From: Rhodospirillaceae bacterium | Lineage (GTDB): Bacteria; Pseudomonadota; Alphaproteobacteria; Rhodospirillales; Casp-alpha2 | Length of the DNA stretch: 64,000 nt | Direction of reading: 5' to 3' | Assembly: GCA_016845145.1 (NCBI GenBank) | Contig: JAERTE010000146.1 | Location: 1 to 64,000 of the forward strand | Shown here: positions 8,354-17,752 of the stretch, one piece after another | Layout: every line of letters starts with the position of its first letter | How positions within the stretch are numbered: position 1 is the stretch's first letter | The notes under the pieces: model-generated | Told to the model about the DNA's origin: nothing | Seen by the model: the letters and a program-made list of their open reading frames with translations, nothing else | Databases searched by the model: none | Position numbers and translations under genes: made by a program

Positions 8354-8851
8354 GTGAGCAAGCGAGCGAACGGGAAGCCGGTCAATATCGTGGTGCCCAA
8401 ACATGCCATCGGCGACAAAGTACGGATTGGCGGCCAGCATGCGGTGACCCCTGCGGTGCTTGATAAAGTCGACCGCGATATCGTTGCCAATTTGGGGCCG
8501 CAGTATCTCGAATGGGTGGGTAAGGACCTGCAAAAGCTCGATGCGGCGCTGGAGCGGCTGCAAAGTGGTGACGGTATTGAATCGCCGTCCATGAAGGAGT
8601 TCCGTGCTCTGTTGCATGAGATTAGAGGCATGGGCGGCACGTTCGGCTTTCAGTTGGTTTCCACGATTGCTGATCAGATGCATCGTATGGTTCACAAGTT
8701 CGATGCGGTTGACGAGGCGCGGATTGGGGCCCTCTCCGTGCACACAGATGCGCTAAAGGTCGTGGTTTCGGAAAAACTACTCGAAGACGGCGGTGCGCGG
8801 GGCCAAGAGGTGCTGCGCGGCCTACAAAAGGTTTATGAAAAATACGTCTAG
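8354..8851 (+). CDS. Histidine phosphotransfer (Hpt)-like protein
   Basis: The 165-residue protein is mostly helical. The segment FRALLHEIRGMGGTFGFQLV near residues 83-102 matches the Hpt signature in which a His sits on a helix before a small-residue turn; H88 is the expected phosphoacceptor. It starts with GTG at 8354, 21 bases after the response regulator stop. Between a receiver protein and a histidine kinase gene, its likely job is to pass phosphate within one relay. The Hpt assignment comes from the motif and the context; the first 60 residues are not recognisable. Confidence 0.75.
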   Translation: MSKRANGKPVNIVVPKHAIGDKVRIGGQHAVTPAVLDKVDRDIVANLGPQYLEWVGKDLQKLDAALERLQSGDGIESPSMKEFRALLHEIRGMGGTFGFQLVSTIADQMHRMVHKFDAVDEARIGALSVHTDALKVVVSEKLLEDGGARGQEVLRGLQKVYEKYV

Positions 8852-9052
8852 GCGTCTTCTGAAACACCGCAATCCTGCACGAAAAACCTGTCAAATTCAT
8901 TGAAACCTCTCGGCGTTGTGTATTTCAATTGGTATAATCACCAGGCTTAATCGATTCTCGAGAATTCTGTTCCGTGCGCGGCCGATTACAGGTGTAGGTA
9001 GCCGGCTGCCGACGCGGATATTGAAAGGGCAAGAGCTATCAGAAATCGCTAT

Positions 9053-12000
9053 TTGGCGCTATTCGCCGTTACGTTCATGCTGGTCGGAGGAGATTTGCGG
9101 CATGCTCTCGGTGCGGACCAGCCACATCTCAATAAGGAAGCGACGGAGTTTACGCGCCAACATCTGAGCGTTCAGGAACGTGCATGGCTGGACAAGCACC
9201 GCGTGATTCGCGTCGGCGTCGATGGGGCCTACGCACCCTACAGTTTTCTCGACAGCACCGGAGAGTTTACGGGCATCGCCGTCGATTTCATTCGCCAGAT
9301 CGAGCAAAGGCTCGGTGTCGCGTTCGTGCCGGTGCCCGGCTTGTCGTGGCCGGAGATCGTTCAAGGCGCGAAGGACCGCACTCTAGATGTCATCGCGACG
9401 GCGGTTGAAACACCGGAACGCAACGAATTTCTGGAATTTACCGAAATCTACCTGCCGACACCGCTGGTCATCATGAGCCGCGCCGATGACATTCGGTTTC
9501 GTACGGTTGCTGATTTGAAGGGCGCCACCGTTGCGCTTGTCGAGGGTTACTCATCGTCGAAGCGTGTCCTCGACCAGGCACCCGGTATTAAGCCGCAAAT
9601 GGTAAAGACGCCGCTCGATGGGCTCGCCGCGGTCGCTACCGGCGAAGCGGACGTTTATGTGGGGGTGCTTGGTATCAACGTCTATTTATCGAGCAAGCAT
9701 GGGTTCTCCAATCTCAAGGTTGCGGCGCGCTTCGATACGGCGACGAACGGACAGAGGTTCGCCATACGCAAGGACTGGAAACCCCTTGCGGCCATCTTGC
9801 AAAAGACTCTTGATGCCATCGGTGAGACGGAGAAGACCAAGATATTCGGTAACTGGATCGCCTTGGAGAGTGGCCCGGCCGATGGCGCGGTGCCGAATTA
9901 TACGGATCAGGAAATCGCCTGGCTGGCCGAGCAATCCGAGATTACCATTGGTATTAACGAGCGCTGGCCGCCGATGGATTTTATCGATGCAAACGGTGAG
10001 GCGAGCGGCATCGGCACCGACTACATCCGCGCCCTGCAAGCACGCCTGCCGGTGAAGCTGGTCATCAAACCAGATGCGTGGAAGACCATCTATGACGATG
10101 TCAAAGACGGGCGACTTGATGCGCTGATGGGGATTACACCAACTGAGGCGCGCGCACCGTATTTCCATTTTACGGATCCCTACCTGACGGTGCCGCATGT
10201 GATTTTTACGCGAAGCGGTACGCCTATCATTTCCTCACTGGAAGCCTTGCGCGGGAAAGTGATTGCCCTGGAAAAAGGTTTTTTTCTGGTTCGACTGATT
10301 AAGGAGAAATACCCCTGGATCAATGTCAGGGAATATGATTCGACCTTGGATGCGCTCTATGGGGTGTCGCGGGGCGAAGCCGAGGGGTACATCGGCAACC
10401 GGGCGGTGGCGCTCTATCAGATCGATTCGCATCTCATCAACAACCTGATGGAAAACACCGTATTTTCCGAGTCTCGTTCGGTAAACGCCATCGGCGTACG
10501 TAATGATCGGTCGATTTTGCGCGACATCCTGCAAAAAACTTTAGCCCAGATTCCGGATTCGAACCAACGCGCCATTCTCAATCGTTGGGTCGATCCGGCG
10601 CCGGCGGACGCCGAGGCATTGCTGACACCGCGTCAAAAAGCTTGGTTCAGCGATCACCGGTTCCTGCGCATGGGCGTTCCCGCCAACTGGCCGCCTTTCA
10701 CGATCATGGATGAGAACGCCCAATACAACGGTATGGCCGCCGATGTCCTGAGCCTGATTAGCGCCATGGTGCCTGCCGTCATTGATCCGAACACCATCAT
10801 ATCCGAAGTCGACATGCTGGAAAAAATTCGCCGCAAGGAACTGGACATGGTGGCGAGTGCCATAAAAACCCCGGAAATGGCGGAGCAATTTGCCTTCACA
10901 CGCAGTTACCTCAGCTTTCCGATTGTTATCTTGATGCATAAAGACTCCGCGCCTGTGGCTGATCTGGACGGGCTCAGGCGGCGGCGGATTGGCGTTGTGA
11001 GCGGTCGCGGCATTGCTAACCTGGTTGAGATGTCCCGCCTGGACGGCACCATTGTCACCTTCGAAAAAGCGGCAGATGCGCTGTCCGCACTCGATGGCGG
11101 CCAAGTGGATGCTTTCGTCGATACCGTGCCGACCATCAATTACGCCCGCCAATTTGTCGACAGCGACGATTTGCGTGTCGCCGCGCCGACATCGTTCAGC
11201 GTCGACCTGGCCTTCGCGGTACGCAAGGACTTGCCGGAACTTGTGGAAATACTCGATAGGGCAATTGGCAACTTGACCGATCTGCAAAAGCGGGCAATCA
11301 CGCAAAGCTGGCTCCGCGTGAAGGTTGAGCGTCGTACGAACTGGCTGTTGTTAATTCAGATCACCGCCGCTGTGCTTTTGATCACGGGCATAATCATCGC
11401 CCTGATCACCCGCTGGAACCGCCGGTTGGCGAATGAAATCAAGCAGCGCCAACGGGCGGAAAACGAGCTCAAGAAGGAAATCGACATCAAGAACGCCTTC
11501 TTTTCCATTATCGCGCACGACCTGCGCAGCCCGTTTACAACATTGCTCGGGATGACGGAATTGATGGCGCAGCTCGCCCCCACAAAGACCAAAGAGGAGT
11601 TGGCGTCGCAAGCGTTGAATGTGCACGACGCGGCACGGCGGGTCTTCGCGCTGCTGGAGAACCTGTTGCAGTGGGCGGTACACCAGATGGAAGCAGCCGG
11701 AACCGAACCCACGGAGGTGGATCTCGGTGAACTGGTGAAGGAATGTGTTGGTGTATTCGAGGCGACGGCGGCGAAAAAAGGGATTGACCTGGACAACACG
11801 ATTACGCAAATCTCGGTTTGGTCTGACCGCGACATGACCCGCACCGTGCTTAGAAATCTGATCAACAACGCCTTGAAGTTCACGCCCGAGGGGGGGCGCG
11901 TCACTCTCTCTGCCGTCGCGGAGGGGGATACAGCCCTGATTACAGTTGAAGACACCGGTGTGGGCATGCCAGACGAAGTTCGGGAACACGTCTTCGAATT

Positions 12001-12181
12001 GGTTCGCAAGACCTCGACCATGGGCACCGCCAAAGAATCCGGTACGGGACTGGGGTTGCCTCTTTGCGCCGATCTCGTGACCAAGAACGGTGGCCGCATA
12101 TGGGTCGAGAGCGAAGAAGGCAAGGGCACGAAGATTTTTGTCGCATTGCCCATGGCTGAAACGAACAGCATGTCGGCGTAA
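9053..12181 (+). CDS. Sensor histidine kinase with three periplasmic solute-binding domains (EvgS/BvgS-like)
   Basis: The product has about 1,040 residues. An N-terminal signal-like helix is followed by three tandem SBP_bac_3 (Venus flytrap) domains at roughly 40-275, 290-510 and 530-755. Each starts with the same pattern (RVGVDGAYAPYSF, IGINERWPPMDFI, RMGVPANWPPFTI). A membrane helix lies at about 762-785. A HisKA domain with IIAHDLRSPFTTLLG (His near 821) and a HATPase domain follow (NNALKFTPEGG, DTGVGMPDE, GTGLGLPLCADLV). Unlike EvgS it has no receiver or Hpt of its own; these are encoded just upstream. The start is uncertain: TTG at 9053 is the only canonical choice that keeps the hydrophobic segment. 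Confidence 0.88.
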   Translation: MALFAVTFMLVGGDLRHALGADQPHLNKEATEFTRQHLSVQERAWLDKHRVIRVGVDGAYAPYSFLDSTGEFTGIAVDFIRQIEQRLGVAFVPVPGLSWPEIVQGAKDRTLDVIATAVETPERNEFLEFTEIYLPTPLVIMSRADDIRFRTVADLKGATVALVEGYSSSKRVLDQAPGIKPQMVKTPLDGLAAVATGEADVYVGVLGINVYLSSKHGFSNLKVAARFDTATNGQRFAIRKDWKPLAAILQKTLDAIGETEKTKIFGNWIALESGPADGAVPNYTDQEIAWLAEQSEITIGINERWPPMDFIDANGEASGIGTDYIRALQARLPVKLVIKPDAWKTIYDDVKDGRLDALMGITPTEARAPYFHFTDPYLTVPHVIFTRSGTPIISSLEALRGKVIALEKGFFLVRLIKEKYPWINVREYDSTLDALYGVSRGEAEGYIGNRAVALYQIDSHLINNLMENTVFSESRSVNAIGVRNDRSILRDILQKTLAQIPDSNQRAILNRWVDPAPADAEALLTPRQKAWFSDHRFLRMGVPANWPPFTIMDENAQYNGMAADVLSLISAMVPAVIDPNTIISEVDMLEKIRRKELDMVASAIKTPEMAEQFAFTRSYLSFPIVILMHKDSAPVADLDGLRRRRIGVVSGRGIANLVEMSRLDGTIVTFEKAADALSALDGGQVDAFVDTVPTINYARQFVDSDDLRVAAPTSFSVDLAFAVRKDLPELVEILDRAIGNLTDLQKRAITQSWLRVKVERRTNWLLLIQITAAVLLITGIIIALITRWNRRLANEIKQRQRAENELKKEIDIKNAFFSIIAHDLRSPFTTLLGMTELMAQLAPTKTKEELASQALNVHDAARRVFALLENLLQWAVHQMEAAGTEPTEVDLGELVKECVGVFEATAAKKGIDLDNTITQISVWSDRDMTRTVLRNLINNALKFTPEGGRVTLSAVAEGDTALITVEDTGVGMPDEVREHVFELVRKTSTMGTAKESGTGLGLPLCADLVTKNGGRIWVESEEGKGTKIFVALPMAETNSMSA

Positions 12182-12345
12182 CGGTTGGTCGGTGGGGTGC
12201 CCGATGGTGGTCGCCGGGAAACGCAAAAACCGGTCAAATCGCTTGAAACAACGCCATGATCGGTTATACCTGACGCGCGGCTCAAACACCCGCCTCAGAC
12301 GCGGGCTAGCGGGCCGGAAGGGGTCTATAGAGAGGGCTTTCCCAA

Positions 12346-12900
12346 ATGAGTGATACCGCCAATCCGGTCGAAGAGGCCGAGGTCGACGAAAAATCGCGGC
12401 GAGACTTTTTGTTTGTGACAACAACGGCCGTTGGTGCCGTGGGCGCGGCGCTTACCGCATGGCCGTTTATCCATCAGATGAACCCGGCTGCCGATACCCT
12501 GGCGCTTTCGTCGACGGAAGTCGACCTGGAGCCCATCGAAGAAGGGCAAAGCATCACGGTTGTGTGGCGCGGCAAACCGGTGTTTATCCGTCATCGCACC
12601 GCCGACGAGATCAAAACTGCAGTGGCCGATGATGGTGCCGCGCTACCGCACGCCGAGAAGGATGCGGACCGCGTGAAAAAGCCGGAATGGCTGGTCATGG
12701 TCGGTGTCTGCACGCACTTGGGATGTATTCCGCTCGGCAACAAGTCGGGCGAAGCCAAAGGCGAATTCGGCGGCTGGTTCTGCCCCTGTCACGGTTCGCA
12801 CTACGATACCTCGGGCCGTATCCGCAAGGGTCCGGCGCCGCTCAACCTGCCGGTGCCTGAGTACACGTTCCTCAGCGACACGCGCGTTAAGATCGGTTAA
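12346..12900 (+). CDS. petA: Ubiquinol-cytochrome c reductase, Rieske iron-sulfur subunit
   Basis: This is the Rieske [2Fe-2S] protein of the cytochrome bc1 complex, anchored in the inner membrane with its cluster domain in the periplasm. The 184 residues begin with a Tat-type signal anchor (KSRRDFLFVTTTAVGAVG) at 17-35. Both cluster-binding boxes are intact: C122-T-H124-L-G-C127 and C146-P-C148-H149. The C-terminal GPAPLNLPVPEY segment is typical. It is the first gene of petABC, 11 bases before petB. A 164-base gap from the kinase gene probably holds the operon promoter. Confidence 0.97.
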   Translation: MSDTANPVEEAEVDEKSRRDFLFVTTTAVGAVGAALTAWPFIHQMNPAADTLALSSTEVDLEPIEEGQSITVVWRGKPVFIRHRTADEIKTAVADDGAALPHAEKDADRVKKPEWLVMVGVCTHLGCIPLGNKSGEAKGEFGGWFCPCHGSHYDTSGRIRKGPAPLNLPVPEYTFLSDTRVKIG

Positions 12901-12911
12901 GGGGACGGATT

Positions 12912-14195
12912 ATGAGTTCGCATTCAACGAGACAATTCAAAAGCCCGCTGATCAACTGGGTTGAGCACCGCCTGCCGGTCTTCAGCTTTCTGGACAATTC
13001 GCTGGGCACCAATTATCCAACGCCGAAAAACCTGAACTACTGGTGGAACTTCGGTTCGCTGGCGGGCATCGTTTTGGGCATTATGCTGGTCACCGGCATC
13101 GTCTTGGCGATGCACTATACCGCGCATACCAGTATGGCCTTTGATTCGGTCGAGCGCATCATGCGCGACGTCAACTACGGCTGGCTGATCCGCTATATCC
13201 ATGTGAACGGCGGTTCGATGTTCTTTATCGTCGTCTATATCCATATGTTCCGCGGTCTCTATTACGGCTCTTATCAGGCGCCGCGCGAGCTTCTGTGGAT
13301 GATCGGCGTGTTCATTCTGTTGGCCATGATGGCCACGGCGTTTATGGGCTATGTGCTGCCTTGGGGCCAGATGAGCTTCTGGGGCGCCACCGTGATTACC
13401 AACCTGTTCTCGGCCATTCCGTTGGTCGGCGACAGCATCGTGACGCTGCTGTGGGGTGGGTTCTCGGTCGACAATCCGACGCTGAACCGCTTCTTCTCGC
13501 TGCATTACCTGATGCCGTTCGTAATTGTCGGGTTGGTCATCGTCCATATTTGGGCGCTGCACGTGCACGGGTCGAACAATCCCATCGGTATCGAGACCAA
13601 GTCGGACCAGGACACAATCGGTTTCCACCCTTATTACACGGTCAAGGACCTGTTCGGGCTGGGCGTGTTCTTCATCTTCTTCGCCTTCTTCGTGTTCTAC
13701 GCGCCGAACTTCTTCGGCGAACCGGACAACTACATTGAGGCGAATCCTTTGGTGACACCGCCGCACATTGTGCCGGAATGGTACTTCCTGCCGTTCTACG
13801 CAATCCTGCGCGCCTTCACCGCCGATTATCTGGTCTTCCAGGTGCTCTCGCTTGGTGGACTTATCATGTCGGCCAAGCTGATGGGCGTTCTGGCGATGTT
13901 CGCTTCCATCCTGCTGTTGTTGTTTATGCCGTGGTTGGATGGCTCAAAGGTTAAGAGCTCGAAGTTCCGGCCGATCTACGCCATGTTCTTCTGGTTGTTC
14001 TTCCTGGATTGTTTGGTCCTGGGCGTGGTTGGCGGAAAGCCGGCTGAAGGCGTGTGGATTTATATCGGTCAAGTCACCACCACCTACTACTTCGCCCACT
14101 TGCTGGTTATTGTGCCGCTGGTTTCTCGGTTGGAGCGTCCGAAGGCACCGCCGGAAAGCATCAGTGCCGCTGTGACCGCCAAGGCACAGGGTTGA
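12912..14195 (+). CDS. petB: Cytochrome b of the bc1 complex
   Basis: Cytochrome b carries the two b hemes and both quinone sites of complex III. The 427-residue product has eight or so membrane segments. The first heme-ligand helix holds ...VTGIVLAMHYTAH..., and HVNGGSMFFIVVYIHMFRGLYYGSY gives further His ligands. The Qo-site PEWY motif is in HIVPEWYFLPFYAILRAF. The length is that of an unfused cytochrome b; cytochrome c1 is a separate gene 10 bases downstream. GGGACGG provides the ribosome-binding region. Confidence 0.98.
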   Translation: MSSHSTRQFKSPLINWVEHRLPVFSFLDNSLGTNYPTPKNLNYWWNFGSLAGIVLGIMLVTGIVLAMHYTAHTSMAFDSVERIMRDVNYGWLIRYIHVNGGSMFFIVVYIHMFRGLYYGSYQAPRELLWMIGVFILLAMMATAFMGYVLPWGQMSFWGATVITNLFSAIPLVGDSIVTLLWGGFSVDNPTLNRFFSLHYLMPFVIVGLVIVHIWALHVHGSNNPIGIETKSDQDTIGFHPYYTVKDLFGLGVFFIFFAFFVFYAPNFFGEPDNYIEANPLVTPPHIVPEWYFLPFYAILRAFTADYLVFQVLSLGGLIMSAKLMGVLAMFASILLLLFMPWLDGSKVKSSKFRPIYAMFFWLFFLDCLVLGVVGGKPAEGVWIYIGQVTTTYYFAHLLVIVPLVSRLERPKAPPESISAAVTAKAQG

Positions 14196-14205
14196 GGAGG
14201 AAATC

Positions 14206-14991
14206 ATGGGAAACAACATGAAAACGCTCATGACATCCGCAATGTCCGGTCTCGCATTGATCGGTTTGGTGCTCACCACTTCCGGCGCCGAAGCGGCTGG
14301 CAGCGCACCCAAGCCGCCGAAGCAGGAATGGTCGTTCCATGGCCTGTTCGGTACCTTTGATCGCGGTGCTGCGCAACGTGGCTTCCAGGTTTACCGCGAG
14401 GTTTGCGCTGGGTGCCATTCCGTGCGGCAGATCGATTTCCGTCATCTCGCCGGCATCGGCTATACGGAAGACCAAATCAAGGCCTTCGCCGCGGAAGCGG
14501 AAGTGACCGACGGCCCTAATGACGAAGGCGAGATGTTCGAGCGTCCGGGCATCCCGGCCGACCCGCTGCCGGTGCCGTTCCCGAACGACAAAGCCGCAGC
14601 GGCATCCAACAGCGGCAAGGCCCCGCCGGACCTGAGCCTGATGACCAAGGCCCGTATCGGTGGTGCTGATTACGTCTATGCGCTGTTGACTGGTTACACG
14701 GACGCACCGACGGGCTTCGAGATATCCGAAGACGGCAACTACAACACCTACTTCCCGGGCCACGTCATCGCCATGGCGGCACCGCTCAGCGATGAAGGTG
14801 TCGAGTACCAGGACGGCACCAAGGCCACGGTTGCCCAACAGGCGAAAGACGTGGTGACCTTCATGGCCTGGACGGCTGAGCCGGAACTGGAAGAGCGCAA
14901 GTCCATGGGACTAAAAGTGCTGCTGTTCTTGATCGTCTTCACCGGTCTGTTGTTCCGGGTCAAGAAAGTGGTCTGGAAAGACGTGCACTGA
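14206..14991 (+). CDS. petC: Cytochrome c1 of the bc1 complex
   Basis: Cytochrome c1 passes electrons from the Rieske protein to soluble or membrane cytochrome c. The 261 residues start with a signal peptide ending near GAEA (residue 30). The heme-binding motif is C67-A-G-C70-H71, and the Met axial ligand is probably in HVIAMAAPLSDEGVEY. A single C-terminal membrane anchor (LGLKVLLFLIVFTGLLF) is followed by basic residues. GAGGAGG precedes the ATG. The gene ends petABC and is followed by a strong terminator. Confidence 0.97.
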   Translation: MGNNMKTLMTSAMSGLALIGLVLTTSGAEAAGSAPKPPKQEWSFHGLFGTFDRGAAQRGFQVYREVCAGCHSVRQIDFRHLAGIGYTEDQIKAFAAEAEVTDGPNDEGEMFERPGIPADPLPVPFPNDKAAAASNSGKAPPDLSLMTKARIGGADYVYALLTGYTDAPTGFEISEDGNYNTYFPGHVIAMAAPLSDEGVEYQDGTKATVAQQAKDVVTFMAWTAEPELEERKSMGLKVLLFLIVFTGLLFRVKKVVWKDVH

Positions 14992-15020
14992 GCGCGCGCC
15001 ATAGACACAGAATCAATGCT

Positions 15021-15049
15021 AAAAGCCCCGCGAGAGCGGGGCTTTTTTT
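15021..15049 (+). terminator. Rho-independent terminator after petABC
   Basis: AAAAGCCCCGC (15021-15031) pairs with GCGGGGCTTTT (15036-15046) around a GAGA loop and runs into seven T residues. The A-run on the other side would let it also serve the convergent minus-strand glyoxalase gene. Confidence 0.95.
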
Positions 15050-15082
15050 GTCGTTCCGTTCCGTCGATGCGGGCGACACGCT

Positions 15083-15547
15083 CTAATCAGTTCCCAGAAC
15101 CCAGCTTTGCAGTTCGATGATGTTGCCCTCAGGGTCCGTGGCATATGCGAAGGTGATAGTACCCACCCCCGGTACGCGTTTTACGACGACTTCGCCGAGT
15201 ACCCGCCCGCCGCTGGCGAGCAGCACTTGCAGTTTCGCCTGTACGCCCGAGACCTCAAAGGCAAGGTGGCCCAGGCCTTTCCGATTGGCGGCCGGCGGGA
15301 GGGGCCTGTCCAACATCTCAGCGTAGGAGTAGATCTCCAACGTTGGGCCGTTATCGCCGTGACCTGGAAGTCTCAGGTGCATCCCTCGAAGTGCCGCGTT
15401 CCTGACGCCCGTGCCTTTCTCCAGGTCTTCGCCCGACTGGTCTCGTTCGGGTGGAACGGGTGTGCAGTCGAAGACTTGGATATAAAAATTTATCAGCGCG
15501 CGCCAATCCTCCGCGATGATGTTCGTATGGACGTAGCGTGTGGTCAT
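15083..15547 (-). CDS. VOC (glyoxalase/bleomycin resistance)-family protein
   Basis: The 154-residue protein has the two-module VOC fold: it opens with YVHTNIIAEDWRALINFYIQVF and the second module begins GLGHLAFEVSGVQAKLQVLLASGG. It closes with TFAYATDPEGNIIELQSW. Candidate metal ligands are His in VHTN, Glu in TLEIYSY, His in GHLAF and Glu in IIELQ, so the active centre looks intact. The substrate cannot be named. It follows the aldolase/dehydrogenase gene by 17 bases on the same strand, so a related role in aldehyde or sugar breakdown is possible but unproven. Confidence 0.82.
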   Translation of the reverse strand: MTTRYVHTNIIAEDWRALINFYIQVFDCTPVPPERDQSGEDLEKGTGVRNAALRGMHLRLPGHGDNGPTLEIYSYAEMLDRPLPPAANRKGLGHLAFEVSGVQAKLQVLLASGGRVLGEVVVKRVPGVGTITFAYATDPEGNIIELQSWVLGTD

Positions 15548-15564
15548 GATGCTGCGTTTTCCGC

Positions 15565-17598
15565 TCAGCGCAACGATGCCTCGATATTGCCGCCGTCGAC
15601 GGTGATCGTGGCGGCCGTCGTCGCCTCGGCTTTGGCAAGATTGACGAAAGCTTGAGCGACATCCTCCGCCGTGACTTCCCGGCTAAGCAGGTTGCCGGCC
15701 ATGTATTTGGCTTCGCTCAGGCCTCGCGCCTTGGAGCGGCTTTTGATCATCTCATCGCTTAACAAACCGGACCGGATGCGATCGGCGTTGACCGCGTTGG
15801 CGCGAATACCGTCCTGGCCGTAGTCCAACGCATATTGCTTCATCAAGAACAGCGCCGCCGCCTTGGGTAGGCCGTAGGGGCCGAAATCGCGACCCGGATT
15901 GACGGCCTGTTTCGACGTGTTGAACAGCAAACACCCGCCGAGACCTTGTGCGCGCATCACTTTCACGGCTGCGCGAGCGATGTTTTGGTGCCCCCAGAAG
16001 TTGAGCTCAAAGCTTTGGCGCAGCACTTTGTCATCGACCTCGCCAATTCGGCCCTGCCAAGCGGCGCCGGCATTGGAGACGACGATATCCACGCCGCCGA
16101 ATTGTTTGCATATGGTGCCAAAAGCCTTGCCGACGGCTTTCGCATCGGTGACATCACATGCCAATCCCAAACCGCCCATGGAGGTGGCAACGGCTTCGGC
16201 GGCTTTGGCGTCGCGGTCCAGCACCGCCACGGCCGCACCTTGCGCCGCGAAAGCCTTAGCGGTCGCGGCACCGATACCCGAACCACCGCCGGTCACCACG
16301 GCGACTTTGCGCTGCAGCGGCTTCTCCGCCGATTTTCCGAGCTTGGCCTGTTCCAACGACCAATACTCAATGTCGAAGAAATCGTACTCTGGAATAGGTC
16401 GGTAGCTGTCCATGGCGACCGCGTCGGATATGACCTCAATGTTTGTCTCAGCCAGATCAGCGGAAATCGCCGCCGCTTTCGCGGAATTGCCAAGCCCGAA
16501 CAATCCGACCCCCGGCACCAAGATGATGCGCGGCATGGGGTCCAATTCGGTCTTTTTGATCGGTGCGATTTTGTTATTGCGGGCGAAGTAGGCGTGATAG
16601 TTGCTGACGTAAGCGTCCACCGCGTTCGACGCCGCGATACACCATGCATCAAGATCTCCGATCGCTGGCGACGGCACGATCAGTGGTAACGGTTTGGTGC
16701 GGATCACATGATCTGGCGTCACCGTGCCCAACTGGCTGTATTTCGCCACGTCTTTGCCGTCCACATAGGCCCGCACGGCTTTCGAAGTGCGGAAATCCAG
16801 CGCCATAGGTTTACCGTTGACGGCAGTCAGGCCACGCAGAATGGGTGCGATTTCGGCCGGTCCGGCGACGCGCTTCGGTAACTTGGCTGCAACCAGGGTT
16901 TTCTTACGGCTTTGTTTGATGCGCTGCTCTGCCTGGGTGCAGACAGCGATCATGCGGTCATAGGATTGTTTGGCCGTATCGGCGAAGGTGAAGACGCCGT
17001 GCTTGTGCAACACCAGGCCTTCGACCGTCGGGTTTTCGCGATACACCTCGGCTGCTTTTTTGGCCAACGCGAAGCCCGGCATGATGTAGGGCACGTAACC
17101 CATGCGATCACCATAGATCTCGCGGCAAAGCTTCTCGCCATTCACTTGGTCAGAGAGCGCCAGCACGGCGTTCGCATGCGTGTGGTCAATGAACTTGTGC
17201 GGCAAAAACGCATGCAGCAATGTTTCGACCGAAGGGTTGGGCGAGGTTGAGTCGAGCAAATTGGTGCGCTGAGCGTTGACCATGTTCTCGTCCGATAGAG
17301 TGTTCAGTGCGATCATCTTTTGCAGTGGCGCCAGGTGCATGGCCGGTAGTCCGGCGGGCTCGATGTCGCCTAAATCCCAGCCCGATCCTTTGACACAAAT
17401 GACCTCGACCGGGCTTCCCATAATATCGGTCAATGTGGTTTTCACGGACGTGTTGCCGCCACCGTGCAGGACGAGCTTCGGGTTTCCGCCCAATAGCCGG
17501 GATGTGTAGACGCGAAGCGCCAAATCGGCGTTTACTCCTTGTCTTTTGTAGCGCCGCACAAAGCGGGCGGCTTCACGGTCGGACCACAGGTTTCGCAT
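15565..17598 (-). CDS. Bifunctional class II aldolase/short-chain dehydrogenase
   Basis: The 677-residue protein fuses an N-terminal class II aldolase domain (about 1-390) to a C-terminal short-chain dehydrogenase (about 430-677). The aldolase part shows LVLHGGGNTSVK and metal-site residues in FIDHTHANAVLAL and VLHKHGVF. The dehydrogenase part has the Rossmann motif VVTGGGSGIGAATAKAF, the NAGAA motif and the catalytic Y-x-x-x-K in YGLPKAA. Such fusions are often annotated as rhamnulose-1-phosphate aldolase/alcohol dehydrogenase; the actual sugar is not clear. It starts at an ATG at 17598 and heads a two-gene unit with the VOC protein. Confidence 0.9.
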   Translation of the reverse strand: MRNLWSDREAARFVRRYKRQGVNADLALRVYTSRLLGGNPKLVLHGGGNTSVKTTLTDIMGSPVEVICVKGSGWDLGDIEPAGLPAMHLAPLQKMIALNTLSDENMVNAQRTNLLDSTSPNPSVETLLHAFLPHKFIDHTHANAVLALSDQVNGEKLCREIYGDRMGYVPYIMPGFALAKKAAEVYRENPTVEGLVLHKHGVFTFADTAKQSYDRMIAVCTQAEQRIKQSRKKTLVAAKLPKRVAGPAEIAPILRGLTAVNGKPMALDFRTSKAVRAYVDGKDVAKYSQLGTVTPDHVIRTKPLPLIVPSPAIGDLDAWCIAASNAVDAYVSNYHAYFARNNKIAPIKKTELDPMPRIILVPGVGLFGLGNSAKAAAISADLAETNIEVISDAVAMDSYRPIPEYDFFDIEYWSLEQAKLGKSAEKPLQRKVAVVTGGGSGIGAATAKAFAAQGAAVAVLDRDAKAAEAVATSMGGLGLACDVTDAKAVGKAFGTICKQFGGVDIVVSNAGAAWQGRIGEVDDKVLRQSFELNFWGHQNIARAAVKVMRAQGLGGCLLFNTSKQAVNPGRDFGPYGLPKAAALFLMKQYALDYGQDGIRANAVNADRIRSGLLSDEMIKSRSKARGLSEAKYMAGNLLSREVTAEDVAQAFVNLAKAEATTAATITVDGGNIEASLR

Positions 17599-17752
17599 TA
17601 AATCAGGCTCCGTCAGGCGATGTATGCAAGCGCCAATGTGCGTCAGTGACGAGCTTTTCGCAAGCGCCTAGGCGTAGTGTTTCCAGCCGGAGATTCCGTG
17701 GTATCATTCCCGTGCTGACAACCGAACATCACGAACACCAGGAGCCTCCAGC

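Noticed and set aside
12924..13766. 280-codon minus-strand frame opposite petB
   Set aside because: Rich in His, Arg and Asp as expected for the antisense of a membrane protein gene; not a real gene.
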